Positions 23,318 to 34,869 of a stretch of DNA of 64,000 nt are shown piece by piece. The notes beneath the pieces are model-generated. The model was not told the DNA's origin. It was given only the letters and a program-made list of their open reading frames with translations, and made no database searches. This stretch comes from Pyxicephalus adspersus (lineage: Eukaryota > Chordata > Amphibia > Anura > Pyxicephalidae). Location of the stretch: the NCBI RefSeq assembly GCF_032062135.1, contig NC_092860.1, forward strand, positions 154,427,929 through 154,491,928, in the 5' to 3' direction. Positions within the stretch are counted from its first letter, which is position 1. Each line of letters starts with the position of its first letter. The position numbers were made by a program, and so were the translations under genes.

Positions 23318-23539
23318 CTTGCTATTTTTCCATAGGATAATGTTAGAATTAGCATTAAAATTTTCATCATCCACAGTGTGGGTAAATGTAAGCAATGGTA
23401 CAATGACAAATTTATAATGGATCTCAGTTTTGTAAATGATAAAATTTGCTAAAAACAACTTTGTGGATATTTGTGCTTTATCTTTAAAAATCTGGGTCCC
23501 AGAATCTGTGTAATGAACCTTTTTCAAAAAGCGGTGTAA
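23318..23539 (-). CDS. V2R gene B exon 4
   Basis: 74 codons, phase 0, acceptor CTATGCAAG and donor AAG|GTAAGT. It opens LHRFLKKVHYTDSGTQIF, the canonical exon 4 start, and ends SNIILWKNSK. It is fully open. The corresponding exon is not found in gene C. Confidence 0.88.
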
Positions 23540-23632
23540 CTTGCATAGGAGGGATTAAGAAATAAAATATATTAACATTCCTTTATTTACACATTATATA
23601 TTAGGGTAAATGCTGTACACATTTCTCCCATT

Positions 23633-23856
23633 GGACCTGATTTACCAATGCTTTCTAATGGTGGAGAAGATACAATTTCATCAGAGAAGCTGAAGGGTGA
23701 TCAAGCAAACCTAGAATGGATCTGGTCCAGGGTTGAAAACATTTGCTAACAAATAGCAAATTACTTTTAAGAAATCCATTCCAGGTTTGCTGGATCACCC
23801 AGCTTCACTGCTAAAAGTGTATCCTCTCCAGCCTTGGAGAGATTATTAAATCAGAC
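23633..23856. mobile_element. ~205-bp palindromic MITE, copy 2 (gene B intron 3)
   Basis: Same family as 12481-12685: ends GGACCTGATTTACCAATGC and TTATTAAATCAGAC, with inner arms GGTGGAGAAGATACAATTT / AAAGTGTATCCTCTCCAGCC. Confidence 0.75.
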
Positions 23857-24299
23857 TATTGTATTCATAAATGTATTACCTTTACAGGAGAATTAAATAT
23901 GGTATAGTCCCCCCATAAGGTCTAATATTTCAACCAGATCCTTATATGAAAATGTAGTCTCGTAGAATTGTACAGCCTAATTCTGATGCAAATTAATCTT
24001 AAAGGCATTAATTTGTGTTTTTCCTTTTATACTTTAACTTTGATTTTTACCCTGGCCAGGGAGAGGGATAGAGTGTTTGACCCACCCATTACTTTGAATA
24101 CACTCTAGACTTGGATACCAAATAAAAATCTGTTTTTCGGCAGTTTCCTGCAGTCTTACCCAGGTCCTTCAAAAATGGAGGTGGTAAAATGGAGGAAAAT
24201 GCTGTCAAATACCCTCTAATCCAGAGATGCCTAAGACATTGCCACCTACTTCAGAGATAAAATAGACAAAATCAGACATGATGTCTCTGCCCGTATTAG

Positions 24300-24384
24300 T
24301 CTGTCATTTGCAATCCCTATTTAATGTACAGCGCTGCGTAATATGTTGGCGCTATATAAATCCTGTTTAATAATAATAATAATC
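24300..24384. repeat. Short interspersed repeat ending in a TAA/AAT run
   Basis: It contains TACAGCGCTGCGTAATATGT and GGCGCTATATAAAT followed by (AAT)n, a very common interspersed motif in frog and fish genomes that I recognise but cannot place in a named family. Lies in gene B intron 3. Confidence 0.5.
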
Positions 24385-25211
24385 CAGAGATGTCCAAACT
24401 TTTTGCAAAGAGGGCCAGATTTAGTTAGGTGAAAATGCGTGGGGGGCGACCATTCAGCCTTTAAACCATTAACAATAAATGCAAAATAACTATTTTATAT
24501 AATATTGGGGCTTTTCAATTCCAATTGTGCTGGTTGGCTGATCTATACAGAAAACAACTTCTACACAATCATAAATAATTTTACATATCTACCTAATCTG
24601 GAGCAGATCCCTCTATACACCCTGCACGTCCTGATGGCTGCTCAGTACAGAGCACGTACTCAGGGTTAGTGTGGGGGTGGTCTGCGCGGGTCCTGCACAA
24701 CATACGCCCACCGGGGTGATGTGGGGGATCCCTTGTTAACAATCAACAGAGAGAGAGGTAATTTAGAGGATGTCTTGATATTTTCTAGATTACAAATCTG
24801 CATTGTTGTTAATTTAGAGTACAAGAGTGCTTTTCACACTATTGAATGATTAAAGTGAACATTAACGGAACCTATTGATCATCAAATCCTTTAGTAAATC
24901 AGTGTGTGATTTCAGCAAATTATATATAGCCAAGCAGTGATAAGGGCATGAACGTGTGGATCTTCCTGTATACAGCTGAGTTCTGCACAGAGCCTGCACC
25001 CACACCAGACTCAGTGCAGAAAATGTTCTTGGATTCAGAGTGGGTGCGGTCTGTGCGAGTCCCACATAGCACACGCCCACTACAAACGCAGGGGATTCCC
25101 TGTGCACACACACAGGCCGCATATCATTCATTTGATGACAGAGGCTGCAGGCCAGTGAAAACCTGAACATGGGGTGCATACGGCCCGCGGGCCAGACTTT
25201 GGACATGTCTG
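24385..25211. mobile_element. hAT-type MITE in gene B intron 3
   Basis: The ends CAGAGATGTCCAAACTTTTT and GCCAGACTTTGGACATGTCTG are inverted. Flanking octamers TAATAATC and ATTTAATC are similar, consistent with an aged 8-bp target duplication. No transposase frame. Ends of the form CAG-G-TGTCCAAACTTT are typical of hAT elements. Confidence 0.65.
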
Positions 25212-25616
25212 ATTTAATCTTTGCATCACATATCTTATGAGGTTATAATATGTTACATTATTAAAACAATAAAAGGGTACTTTTAATCAGAAATCCCTAG
25301 CTATTGAGGCATAAGTATCAGCATTTCACATCAGGGACTTTACCTGTATATCAGTCTTTTTGGAGGTTTTCCAGGGCAGTATATCCATTGTACGCCCATC
25401 ATCATCAAGATATTTTCTCTTCCATTTAAAAGGGAATGGGAAACTCTCCCTGTTAAATTTTAATGTTGGATATGCTCTGTGATTTCTCATTTTAAATCTA
25501 AAACTGATCAATTTTATTTTGAAGATCAGATGCCCATGGGCCTAACAATGCAACTGTCTATCCAATTTATAATACAATTTGCACACAATTTACTTATTCT
25601 TTCTTCTCATACTTAC

Positions 25617-25882
25617 TAAGTGATGTAATTTATGTGTTCCTGGTTTATCTTTGCTGAGCTTCATTCTGTGCAAAACTTGGGCCATAACATAAACTGAGGT
25701 GTAGGCGTAGGGGGGCTTTGAATCCCCAATGTCACAGAACATTGTGGAAACTTTACCTGAACAGTTTATTGCAGAAAACTTATACATATATGAAAAGACA
25801 GAATTTTTGTATATATTTGGAGAAAGACAATGGAAAAATTGTAGCCAAATGTCTTGCAGTATTGGATCATTTGGGCGGCTGG
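25617..25882 (-). CDS. V2R gene B exon 3 remnant (3' end)
   Basis: It aligns base for base with gene C exon 3 from the 'SRPNDP' block to its donor TTA|GTAAGT. Reading: SRPNDPILQDIWLQFFHC, then YTSVYVMAQVLHRMKL and KLHHL. The homology stops abruptly at 25882, where a 71-bp repeat begins. About two thirds of the exon is missing; what remains is open. Confidence 0.88.
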
Positions 25883-26160
25883 AAGGCGATTAGACTTCAG
25901 CTGCGCAAATAAGAAGGATCTTTTAAGGTGTCAATCGTGAGATCATAGCAATTAAGGCGATTAGAATTCAGCTGCGAAAATAAGGAGGATCTTTTAAGGT
26001 GTCAATCGTGAGATCATAGCAATTAAGGCGATTAGAATTCAGCTGCGAGCGGCTCCGTGCGCGAGCTTTTTCAGTTGTTGAATAGCGCGATCGCGCACGA
26101 TTCCGGATCGCTAATACGAATGCGCGAGCGATAATCCGATTTTGCTTGATGAATCAGGGG
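25883..26160. repeat. 71-bp tandem repeat plus MITE end at the gene B break
   Basis: Two full copies (25883-25953, 25954-26024) and one partial copy of a unit starting AAGGCGATTAGA. CG-rich sequence follows, ending TTTTGCTTGATGAATCAGG. The inverted end 'cctgattcatcaagca' recurs near 44698, and 'cagctgaaatataatcgcctt' near 45322 and 62597 belongs to the same family. It abuts the truncated exon 3 exactly. Confidence 0.75.
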
Positions 26161-28024
26161 CAATATCTTTTTGTGTCTGCAAACAATATTATAGGTCAGT
26201 TTGTTAACCTCCATCCAGGCGCATCTTGCTGTACTTGCTGCCCTAATAAGTTGTAAATGCTGAAATGTGCATTTGCACATTTTTAATGTTTATATGCATT
26301 TTTTTATGCCTAAAGCCTTTTTTAAAATAAAAATAAAAAACAGCATGGGGTCCTCTCTAAAATTGAAACTGGCAAAGATTAGAACCTTCGTAGATAGAAA
26401 ATCGGGCAGTAAGCGTGTGTGCCGCCTCTCCTATCCATGAAATGTTTTCTGAAATTTGGCTTACCAAAGAAATGAGGGAGCAATAATGTGAGCTTTGTCG
26501 TAGTTAATTTTTTTCCTCCAATAGAGCATTGGATAGCTGAGGACAGTTGTCCCTGGCTTCCCTGGGTAAATGCAATCACAGGAGCTCTGGCCACCTGGCT
26601 GGTGCCCCTGTCAATTAACTGAGGAGAGATATTCATTGCTAGGTTGAATCACTGCTTCTCCATCAATGCAGTACTGTGAACAAGCAATGCCTCTGTGGAA
26701 CTCAGGAACTGTGTTACTGGCAGTATTACCAGGTACAAAAAGGTCTAAAAAATTAATATTTATGCAACCTTATTCAAGGAAATCAGCAATGTATTACATG
26801 TTTATACAGTTTAATGTAAATAAAACTATAGTTGTATCAGAATAAATGTTTTGGTGCACATAATCATTTATTTTGCAGCAATTCTCTATAATGCCACACA
26901 GTGCTGCAATGCATAGTAAAAGTTAGGGTGTTATGGTGCCAATTATGGTGAATGCCTCCCCAACGCACCCACAAATTGATAGAGGTTTCAACAAAACATG
27001 GTGTGCCAAGACATGGAGGCGCATTTCAGCCCATTTATTAGTGTTGTAGTTCTTGCTCACTCACTTATTTTCAGATAAATATACTTACAATGTACAAAAG
27101 GTAAATAGGATTAATTTTCCATCAGAAGTGACAGACCCTGTAGTTTTGGAGTGAGCAGAGACTAGACCCCCAATAATGATGTCTCCATCTTGGTAATATT
27201 CATACTCAAACACAGGTTTTTTGGCATTAAGTCGACAAACCAAATCTGAACTCTGGGTCATTCCTGTTGCAAAATATGTGATGAGGAGAAGAGTCAGCAG
27301 GTAGAAGGCAGAGTGGACAGGAGACCAATTCATGTCATATACCTTCATCTTCACACTCAGTGTAATCAACTATGGCTCTGCACATCAGCAGTACAAGAGA
27401 CACACAATCAGCACATCTTAATATACAGAAATCGGAGACTGTTTTAGATATTTACACAGCTGCACAATAATCCACTCATTAAAATGACTGCAACTTAGCT
27501 CCAAAAATTATTCTCTGCAATATAACACATTTAAAAATTGTCTTTTTATTAAAATATCTGCATTGTATTTATTGGTAGTTATAGGTGAAAATGTCTAGTA
27601 AAAACTAAACTTAAAAAGGTAGAATACCAAAGAGAATGTGTGTTCGATAACCAGGGGAACACATTTTTTGTTGAGTTAGATCTTACACTTGTTTTTTACT
27701 AATTTTTGGGTGGGGAATCCAGAAATGACCCCATTTTTTTGCTATCACATCCAGTTTTTACGATACCTCCCATTTTTGTCAAAAAACATACAAATTTAAC
27801 ATACAATGAAAAAACAAAATGAAATAATAACATTAATGTGCTGTTTATTTATATTTCTTTTCTTCATACAAATGATTTATTGTTACTCTATGACAATTTT
27901 TTTTACAGTAAAACATTTGAAAATTTTTTGGGTAAGCGGTTAAGGTAAAAATTTACGCTTATAGCTTTTCCTGGAGTGAAAAGGACAATTCCGCCAGATG
28001 ATTCAACAATAGTCAGCCATCATA
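26161..28024. other. Gene B 5' region and flank, no further exon found
   Basis: Apart from gene B exon 1 (27089-27348), no exon 2 or exon 3 5' sequence could be found on the minus strand between 26161 and 27088. An 85-codon minus frame at 26379-26636 is unrecognised. Upstream of exon 1, 27349-28024 is AT-rich with no clear gene. Confidence 0.5.
27089..27348 (-). CDS. V2R gene B exon 1: signal peptide
   Basis: The ATG at 27348 (MKVYDMNWSPVHS) is followed by the hydrophobic run AFYLLTLLLITYFATG, then VCRLNAKKPVFEYEYYQDGD and IIIGGLVSAHSK, the V2R exon 1 hallmark. Donor ATT|GTAAGT, phase 2, as in gene A. A second in-frame ATG at 27333 is also usable. Orientation and spacing fit it as the first exon of gene B. 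Confidence 0.85.
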
Positions 28025-28657
28025 CAGTTAGGTCCATAAATATTTGGACAGAGACAGATTTTTCTAATTTGGGTTCTGTACATTACCACAATTAATTTTA
28101 AATGAAACAACTCAGATGCAGTTGAACTGCAGACTTTCAGCTTTAATTCAGTGGGTTTAACAAAAAGATTGCATAAAAATGTGAGGAACTAAATCCTTTT
28201 TTTTACACAATCACCTCATTTCAGGGGCTCAAAAGTAATTGGACAAAATAAAAAGCTGAAAATAAAATGTTAATTTCTAATACTTGGTTGAAATCCCTTT
28301 GCTGGCATTGACAGCCTGTAGTCTTGAACTCATAGACATCGCCAGATGCTTCCTCCTCGGGTTTCCTCCTTTTTAATGCTCAGTCAGGCCTTTACTGCAG
28401 CGGCTTTCAGTCGCTGTTTGTTTGTCGGCCTTTCTGTCCGAAGTTTAGTCTTCAACAAATGAAATGCATGCTCAGTTGGGTTCAGATCAAGTGACTGAAA
28501 TTGCTATGCAAGAATATTCCACTTCTTTGCTTTAATAAACTCCTGGGTTGCTTTGGCTTCATGTTTTGGGTCATTGTCCATCTGTATTATGAAACGTCTC
28601 CCAATCAATGTGACTGCATTTAGCTGTATTTGAGCGGACAGTTTGTCTCTGAACACC

Positions 28658-29318
28658 TCAGAATTCATTCGGCTGCTTCTGTGTCACATCATAGATAAAC
28701 TCCAGTGTCGGAATGCCATTGGCAGCCATGCACGCCCAAGCCATCACACTGCCTCCTCCATGTTTTACAGATGATGTGCTATGCTTTGGATGATGAGCTG
28801 TTCCACACCTTCTCCATACTTCTTTCTTACCATCATTCTGGTAAAGGTTGATCTTGGTTTCATCTGTCCAAAGAATGTTTTTCCAGAACTGTGCTGGCTT
28901 TTTTATATGTATTTGAGCAATGTCCAATCCAGCCTTTCTATTCCTGAGGCTTATGAGTGGCTTGCACCTTGCATTGCACCCTCTGTATTTACTTTTATGC
29001 AGTCTTCTCTTTATGGTAGACTTGGATATCGATATGCGTGCTTACTGGAGAATTTTGTTCACTTGGTTGGCAGTTGTGAAGGGGTTTCTCTTCACCATGG
29101 AAATGATTTTGCGATCATCCACCACTGTTGTCTTCCGTGGACGTCCAGGTCTTTTGGCATTGCTGAGTTCACTAGTGCTTGGTTTCTTTCTCATAATGTA
29201 CCAAACTGTAGATTTTGCCACTCCTAATATTGTAGCAATTTCTCAGATGGGTTTTTTTTTGTTTTTGCAGCTTAAGGATGGCTTGTTTCACCACTATGGA
29301 GAGCTCCTTTGACCCCAT
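28658..29318 (-). pseudogene. Tc1-like transposase fragment
   Basis: The ATG at 29318 begins MGSKELSIVVKQAILKL. Further on, WKNILWTDETKINLYQNDGK contains a DDE-type aspartate, and VKHGGGSVMAWACMAANG is the usual Tc1 block. Frameshifts and stops break the frame between the DNA-binding and catalytic parts, so it is dead. Plus-strand frames in this interval are shadows. Confidence 0.85.
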
Positions 29319-29889
29319 GTTGTCTGTTCACAGCAAAATCTTCCACATACAAGCACCCCCTCCCCTCTTAAATCAACCCCAGGCCTTTTATCTGCTTAAT
29401 GTATGATTGTGTAAAAAAAAGGCTTTATTTCCTAACTAGTGTTGGTCAAAAAGCTCACTATTTGATTCGACTGCTATTCAGTTGAATACTGCAAAAATAT
29501 TTGGGTGAAAGAACTTTGAATTCGAACTCTAATAAAGTCAATGGGGGAAAAATTTGGGTTGTTTTTCGGGACTGTGTAGAGCTTCTACAGTCTATAAATA
29601 CATTTAAAAAGACATGTCAAGACTCCCCCAGCTCTTCACAACACTGTACAAGTAAAAAAAAAAAAATAAGGAAGGCTTTTTTATGTTGCTGGCAAGGACA
29701 TTTTATGGGGCGGTCAAGGGAACATGCCAGATTTTATACCGGTCTCTGAGTAGATGCAGAGATGGCCAAAAGGGTGTTACTCCGGTCCAGAAATTAGCCA
29801 CCAGGTTTCACCGCTCCGTTACAAGCCATACAGGTAGAGGTCCCTGAGGGGGGTCTTTCAGTCAAAAAAATAGCCAGCTACACAGCTCT

Positions 29890-32800
29890 GTTATAAGTTA
29901 CAACTGACAGGTGGCAGCAGCAGGAGCAGGAGGCGGTGGGCACTGAGACGGATCATGGACAGCATTGGTAACTGGCATCCAGAGCTGGGTACTGGGCAGG
30001 TGGCAGCAGTAACAGCATGAGGAGGAGGCGGTGGGCCCTGAAAAGGAGTAAGGACGACATTAGAGGTTGAGGCCATCACCTATATGGACAGTGTAGGAGC
30101 TGTAGCTGCTGAAGACATGAATGGATGAACATGATTCCAATCTGTCCTTACCTTATATGTAGCAAAACCACATAAAAGGGAACAGGCTTGGTGGAATCAG
30201 TGGGAAAAGAAGACCCTGTTGAGCTTGAGTCTAGTCTGGCATCTAGAGCTGGGTAATGGGCAGTGGACAGGCGGCAGCAGTAACAGCAAGAGGAGGAGGC
30301 GGCAGGCTCTAAGACGGAGTGTGGACAGCATTGTTAATTGCCATCTAGAGCTAGGTACTGGGCAGGCAGCGGCAGCAGCAACAGCAGGAGGAAGAGGCAG
30401 TGGGCCCTGAGACAGAGCAAGGACGGCATTAGGGGTTGAGGCCATCATCCTTTATTGACAGTGTAGAAGGTGTAGCTATTGGGATGAATGAGATTCCCAC
30501 TGTCCCTACGGTGGCGGTGGGCCCTGAGACATAGTGTGGATGGCTGTGTTACTCCTCCTGCTCTTGCTGCTGCCGCCTGCTCACTGCCCTGTACCCAGCT
30601 CTAGATGCCTGACTAGACTCAAGCTCAACAGGGTCTTCTTTTCCCGCTTATTTCGACAAGCCTATTCCCTTTTATGTGGTTTTGCTACATATAAGGTAAG
30701 GACAGATTGGAATCATGTTCATCCATTCATGTCTTCAGCAGCTACAGCTTCTACACTGTCCATATAGGTGATGGCCTCAACTTCCAATGCCGTCTTTGCT
30801 CCTTCTCAGGGCCTACCGCCTCCTCCTCATGCTGTTACTGCTGCTGCCTGCCCAGTGCCCAGCTCTAGATGCCAGTTACCAATGCTGTCCACGCTCAGTC
30901 TCAGAGCCCACCACCTCCTCTTCCTGCTGTTCCTGCTGCACGCCCCAGGCTTGATCAATATGAGCCATCAGGATGCAGGTATACTTCAGATGAACACCAT
31001 TCCATGCTACCTGATAACATCCTATATACACAAGTTGATGATGACAACGTCGGGCTGAGGTCCATGTTCGAAGTTGGCCAGCACGCTCTATGTACTCCAA
31101 AGAGACATGGGTCAGGAAATAGAACTGTACAAGGTGGCGGTCAGTTCTTTAATGATGCACTTCGCTGTAAATTATGCCATTGTGCATTTCACCCAGAGAT
31201 CCCCCAAAGTGTCAATTGCAAATGACATCTCACCCTTCCATTTCAGCTGCTTCTCAGTCTGAAACTCATCATTGTGCAGTATTTTCACAAGATCCTTGTT
31301 GACGGATCTTTGAATGAAGTCTCCCAGGACAGCCACATACTTCTTGTGGAGAAGTCTCCGGACGTCTGCTGAGCTCAATAACTTCATGGCTCAATGTGGT
31401 CATCCGGGACCTCTTGGTTTCTGTTAAACAAACCGATGTCTCCCATCTCATCCTCCGACATATACAGAGGGACTGTTGTTCCACTTTTCAGTTCCAGGGT
31501 AACATACACAGAAATTCAGTCTGATAAAGCGTGGTACCGATGGATGAAGCAGAAGATGTGGCCTTCTACATTCAACCACAAATTTCAGAATACACACTTG
31601 CATTACACACTTCGGGATGTCATTAAAGATGCACTACACCCAGCTCTAGATGCCAGTTACTAATGCCTTCCACACTCCATCTCAGGGCCTGCAATGGATT
31701 GAAAGCACATGAAAGGGAACGGGGCTTGGCGGAATCAGAGGTGAAAGAAAACCCTGTTAAGCTTGAGTCTAGTTTGGCAGCAGTAATGGCAGGAAGAGTA
31801 GGTGGTGGGCCCTGAGAAGTGTGGATGGCATTGTTAACTGGCATCTAGAGATGGGTACTGGGCAGGGGGCAGCAGTAACAGCAGGAGGAAGAGATGGTGG
31901 GCTGTGAGACAAAGTGTGGACGGTATTAGTAACTGGCATCTAGAGCAGGGTACTAGGCAGGCGGCAGCATCAGTAACAGCAGAAGAAGGAGGCGGTGGGC
32001 CATAAGATGAAGTTTGGACGGCATTAGTAACTGGCATCCAGAGTTAGGTACTGGGCAGGCGGCAGCATCAGTTAAAGCAGGAGGAGGAGGTGATAGGCCC
32101 TAAGAAGTGTGGACAGCATTGTTAACTGTCATCTAGAGCTGGGTACTGGGAGGAGGAGGCCGTGAGCCCTGTGACGGAGCAAAGACAGCATTAGTGGTTG
32201 AGGCCATCATCTATATGGACAGTGTAGAAGCTGTAGCTAGTGGAGACATTGCTGCGTAGGGGACTGCCTTTTCCTATCTGCTAGCTGTAACTTTGTAAAA
32301 TGCGGCATGGACAGAGTTGTTTACTGGCATCAGCTGGGTACTGGGCAGGCGGCAGCAGTACCAGCAGGAGGAAGAGGTGGTGGGCTCTGAGACAAAGTGT
32401 GGACGGCGTTAGTAAAGGGCATCTAGAGTTGGGTACTGGGCAGCAGCAGTAACAGCATGATGAGGAGGCATTTAGCACTGAGACAGAGTGTGGGCGACAT
32501 GAGTAATTGGCATCCAGAGTTGGAAACTAGGCAGGCAGCAGCAGTAACAGCATGATGAGGAGACATTTAGCACTGAGACAGAGTGTGGACGAAATGAGTA
32601 ATTGGCATCTAGAGTTGGGAACTAGGCAGGCAGCAGCAGTAACAGCATAAATCGAAGCGGTTGGCCCTGAGACAAAGTGTGGACGACATAAGTAACTGAC
32701 ATCCAGATTTGGTTACTGTGCAGGCAGCAGCAGTAACAGCAGAAGGAGGAGGTGGCGGCTTCTGAGACCAAGTATGGACGGCATTAGTATCTGGCCTCTA

Positions 32801-34740
32801 TAGTTGGGTACTGGGCAGGCAGCAGCATCAGTTACAGTAGGAGGAGGAGGCTGAGGGCTCTGGGACGGAGTGTGGACAGCATTAGTATCTGGCATCTACA
32901 GTTGGGTACTGGGCAGGCGGCAGCATCAGTTACAGCAGGAAGGGGAGGAGTTAGTGTGCTCTGAGATGGATCATGGACGGTGTAAGTATTTGGCATCTAG
33001 ATTTTGATACTGGGAAGGCGGCAGCATCATTTACAGCAGGAGGAAGAGGCGATGGGCTCTGAGACGAAGTGTGGATGGCATTAGTATCTGGCATCTACAG
33101 TCAGGTAATGGGCAGGCGATAGTATCTGGCATCTAGTGTTTGATACTGGGAAGGCGGCAGCATCATTTATAGCAGGAGGAGGAGGCGGTGGGCTCTGAGA
33201 CGAAGTGTGGACGGCATTAGTATCTGGCATCTAGAGTTCGGTACTCAACAGGAGGCAGCATCAGTTACAGCAGGAGGAAGAGGAGGTGGTGGGATCTGGG
33301 CGAGTTTGGTACTGGGCAAGGCGGCAGCATCATTTACAGCAGGAGTGTGAACGGCATTAGTATCTGGCATCAGTCGGTTATGGGAAGGCGACAGCATCAG
33401 TTACAGAAGGAGGAGGCGGTGGGCTCTGAGGCGAAGTGTGGTCGGCATTAGTATCTGGCATGTAGAGTTTGGTACTGGGCAGGCGGCAGCATCATTTACA
33501 GCAGGAGGAGGAGGAGGCAGTGGGCTCTGATACGAAGTGTGGACGACGTTAGTATAAGGAATCTAGAGTTCGGTACTGGGCAGGCGGCAGCATCAGTTAC
33601 AGCAGAAGAAGGATGAGGAGGCAGTGGGCTCAGGGATGAAGTGTGGTTGGCATTAGTATCTGGCATCTAGAGTTTGGTACTGGGCAGGCGGCAGCATTAG
33701 TTACAGCAAGAGGGGAGGCGGTGGGCTCTGACACTGAGTGTGGACGTCATTAGTATCTTGCTTCTACAGTCGGTCCTGGGCAGGTGGCAGCATCAGTTAC
33801 TGCAGGAGGAGAAGGCGGTGGGCTCTGAGAGGAAGTGTGGACGGCATTTGTATGTGGCATCTACAGTCGGGTACTGGGCAGGTGGCAGCATCAGTTACAG
33901 CAGGAGGAGGAAGAGGCGGTGTTCTCTGAGACGAAGTGTGGACGGCATTAGTCTCTGGCATCTAGAGTTTGGTACTGGGCAGGCGGCAGCATCAGTTACA
34001 CCAGGAGGAGGAGGTGGTGGGCTCTGAGACGGAGTGTGGACGGCATTAGTATTTGGCATCTACAGTAGGGTACTGGGCAGGCGGCAGCATCTGTTTCAGC
34101 AGGAGGAGGAGGAGGCTCTGAGACGAACTGTGGACAGCTTTAGTATCTGGCATCTAGAGTTCGGTACTGGGCAGGTGGCAGCATCAGTTACAGCAGGTGG
34201 AGGAGGCGGTGGGCTCTGAGATGACGTTTGGGCGGCATTAGTATCTGGCATGTAGAGTTTGGTACTGGGCAGGCGGCAGTATCAGTTACAGCGAGAAGAG
34301 AGGCAGCGGGCTCTGGGACGGAGTGTGGACAGCCTTAGTATCTGGCATCCACAGTCGGATACTGGGCAGGTGGCAGCATCCATTACAGCAGAAGCAGAAG
34401 GCAGTGGGCTCTGAGACAGAGTGTTGATGGCTTTAGTATATTGGCATCTACAGTCAGGGACTGGCAGGCGGCAGCATCAGTTACAGAAGGAGGAGGAGGC
34501 GGTGGTCTCTGATACGGAGTGTGGACAGCATTAGTGTCTGGCATCTACAGTCATGTACAGGACAGGCAGCAGCATCAGTTACTGCAGGGGGAGGAGGAGG
34601 CGGTCCGCTGTGGGACGAAGTGTGGACGGCCTTAGTATCTTGCATCTAGAGTTGGGTAATGGGAAGGCGGCAGCAGTACAAATAGGAGTAGGAGGCAGTG
34701 GCCCGGTGACGGAGCCAGGACCACATTAGAGGTTGAGGCC
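29890..34740. repeat. ~95-110-bp satellite array inside the hAT element
   Basis: Unit marked by GGCGGCAGCATCAGTTACAG, a GGAGGAGGAGGCGGTGGGCTC purine block, AGTGTGGACGGCATTAGTA and TCTGGCATCTAGAG. Several dozen copies. Orientation is + from 31640 rightwards and on 29890-30530, but inverted from about 30540 to 30950, so the array is folded around the PCED1-like fragment. Small open frames here are repeat artefacts. Confidence 0.85.
30950..31640 (-). pseudogene. PCED1 (FAM113)-like host gene fragment captured in hAT
   Basis: Minus strand 31387-31172 reads LLSSADVRRLLHKKYVAVLGDFIQRSV, with KDLVKILHNDEF and KWKGEMSFAIDTL. After frame changes it continues with HLVQFYFLTHV, LEYIERVLANFEHGPQPDVVIIN. 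This is the order and spacing I know for the start of PC-esterase domain proteins PCED1A/B, where the nucleophile motif is GDS; here it is GDF. Stops and frameshifts show decay. No introns are visible over the fragment, consistent with capture of cDNA or of a single exon. The 5' part 31640-31390 is unassigned. Confidence 0.6.
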
Positions 34741-34869
34741 ATCACCTCTATGGACAGTGTAGAAGCTGTAGCTAATTGAGACATGAATGGATGAACGAAA
34801 ATCACACTTTCCATACCTAATATCTAGTTAAACCACATAAAAAGGGAACGGGCTTGGTGGAATCCGCGG

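Larger units (their letters stand above)
20996..27348 (-). pseudogene. V2R gene B: deletion-bearing vomeronasal receptor
   Basis: Minus-strand class C receptor, tail-to-tail with gene A. Recognised exons: 1 (27348-27089), 3' third of exon 3 (25882-25617), 4 (23539-23318), 5 (22492-22369) and 6 (21915-20996). Each piece is open and flanked by consensus splice sites, but exon 2 and the 5' part of exon 3 are absent from 25883-27088. A 71-bp tandem repeat and MITE end stand at the break. Without exon 2 and most of the ligand lobe it cannot make a normal receptor. It is very close to gene C in exons 3, 5 and 6. Because every remaining exon is open, the loss is recent, or there is an assembly collapse at the repeat; both remain possible. 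Confidence 0.85.

Noticed and set aside
25326..25511. Minus-strand frame ending ...ILPWKTSKK before a GT, considered as gene B exon 4
   Set aside because: The first half has no exon 4 pattern, whereas 23318-23539 has the canonical LHRFLKKVHY start, proper splice sites and length.
28781..29312. Plus-strand ORFs of 148 and 130 codons
   Set aside because: They are antisense shadows of the Tc1 transposase.
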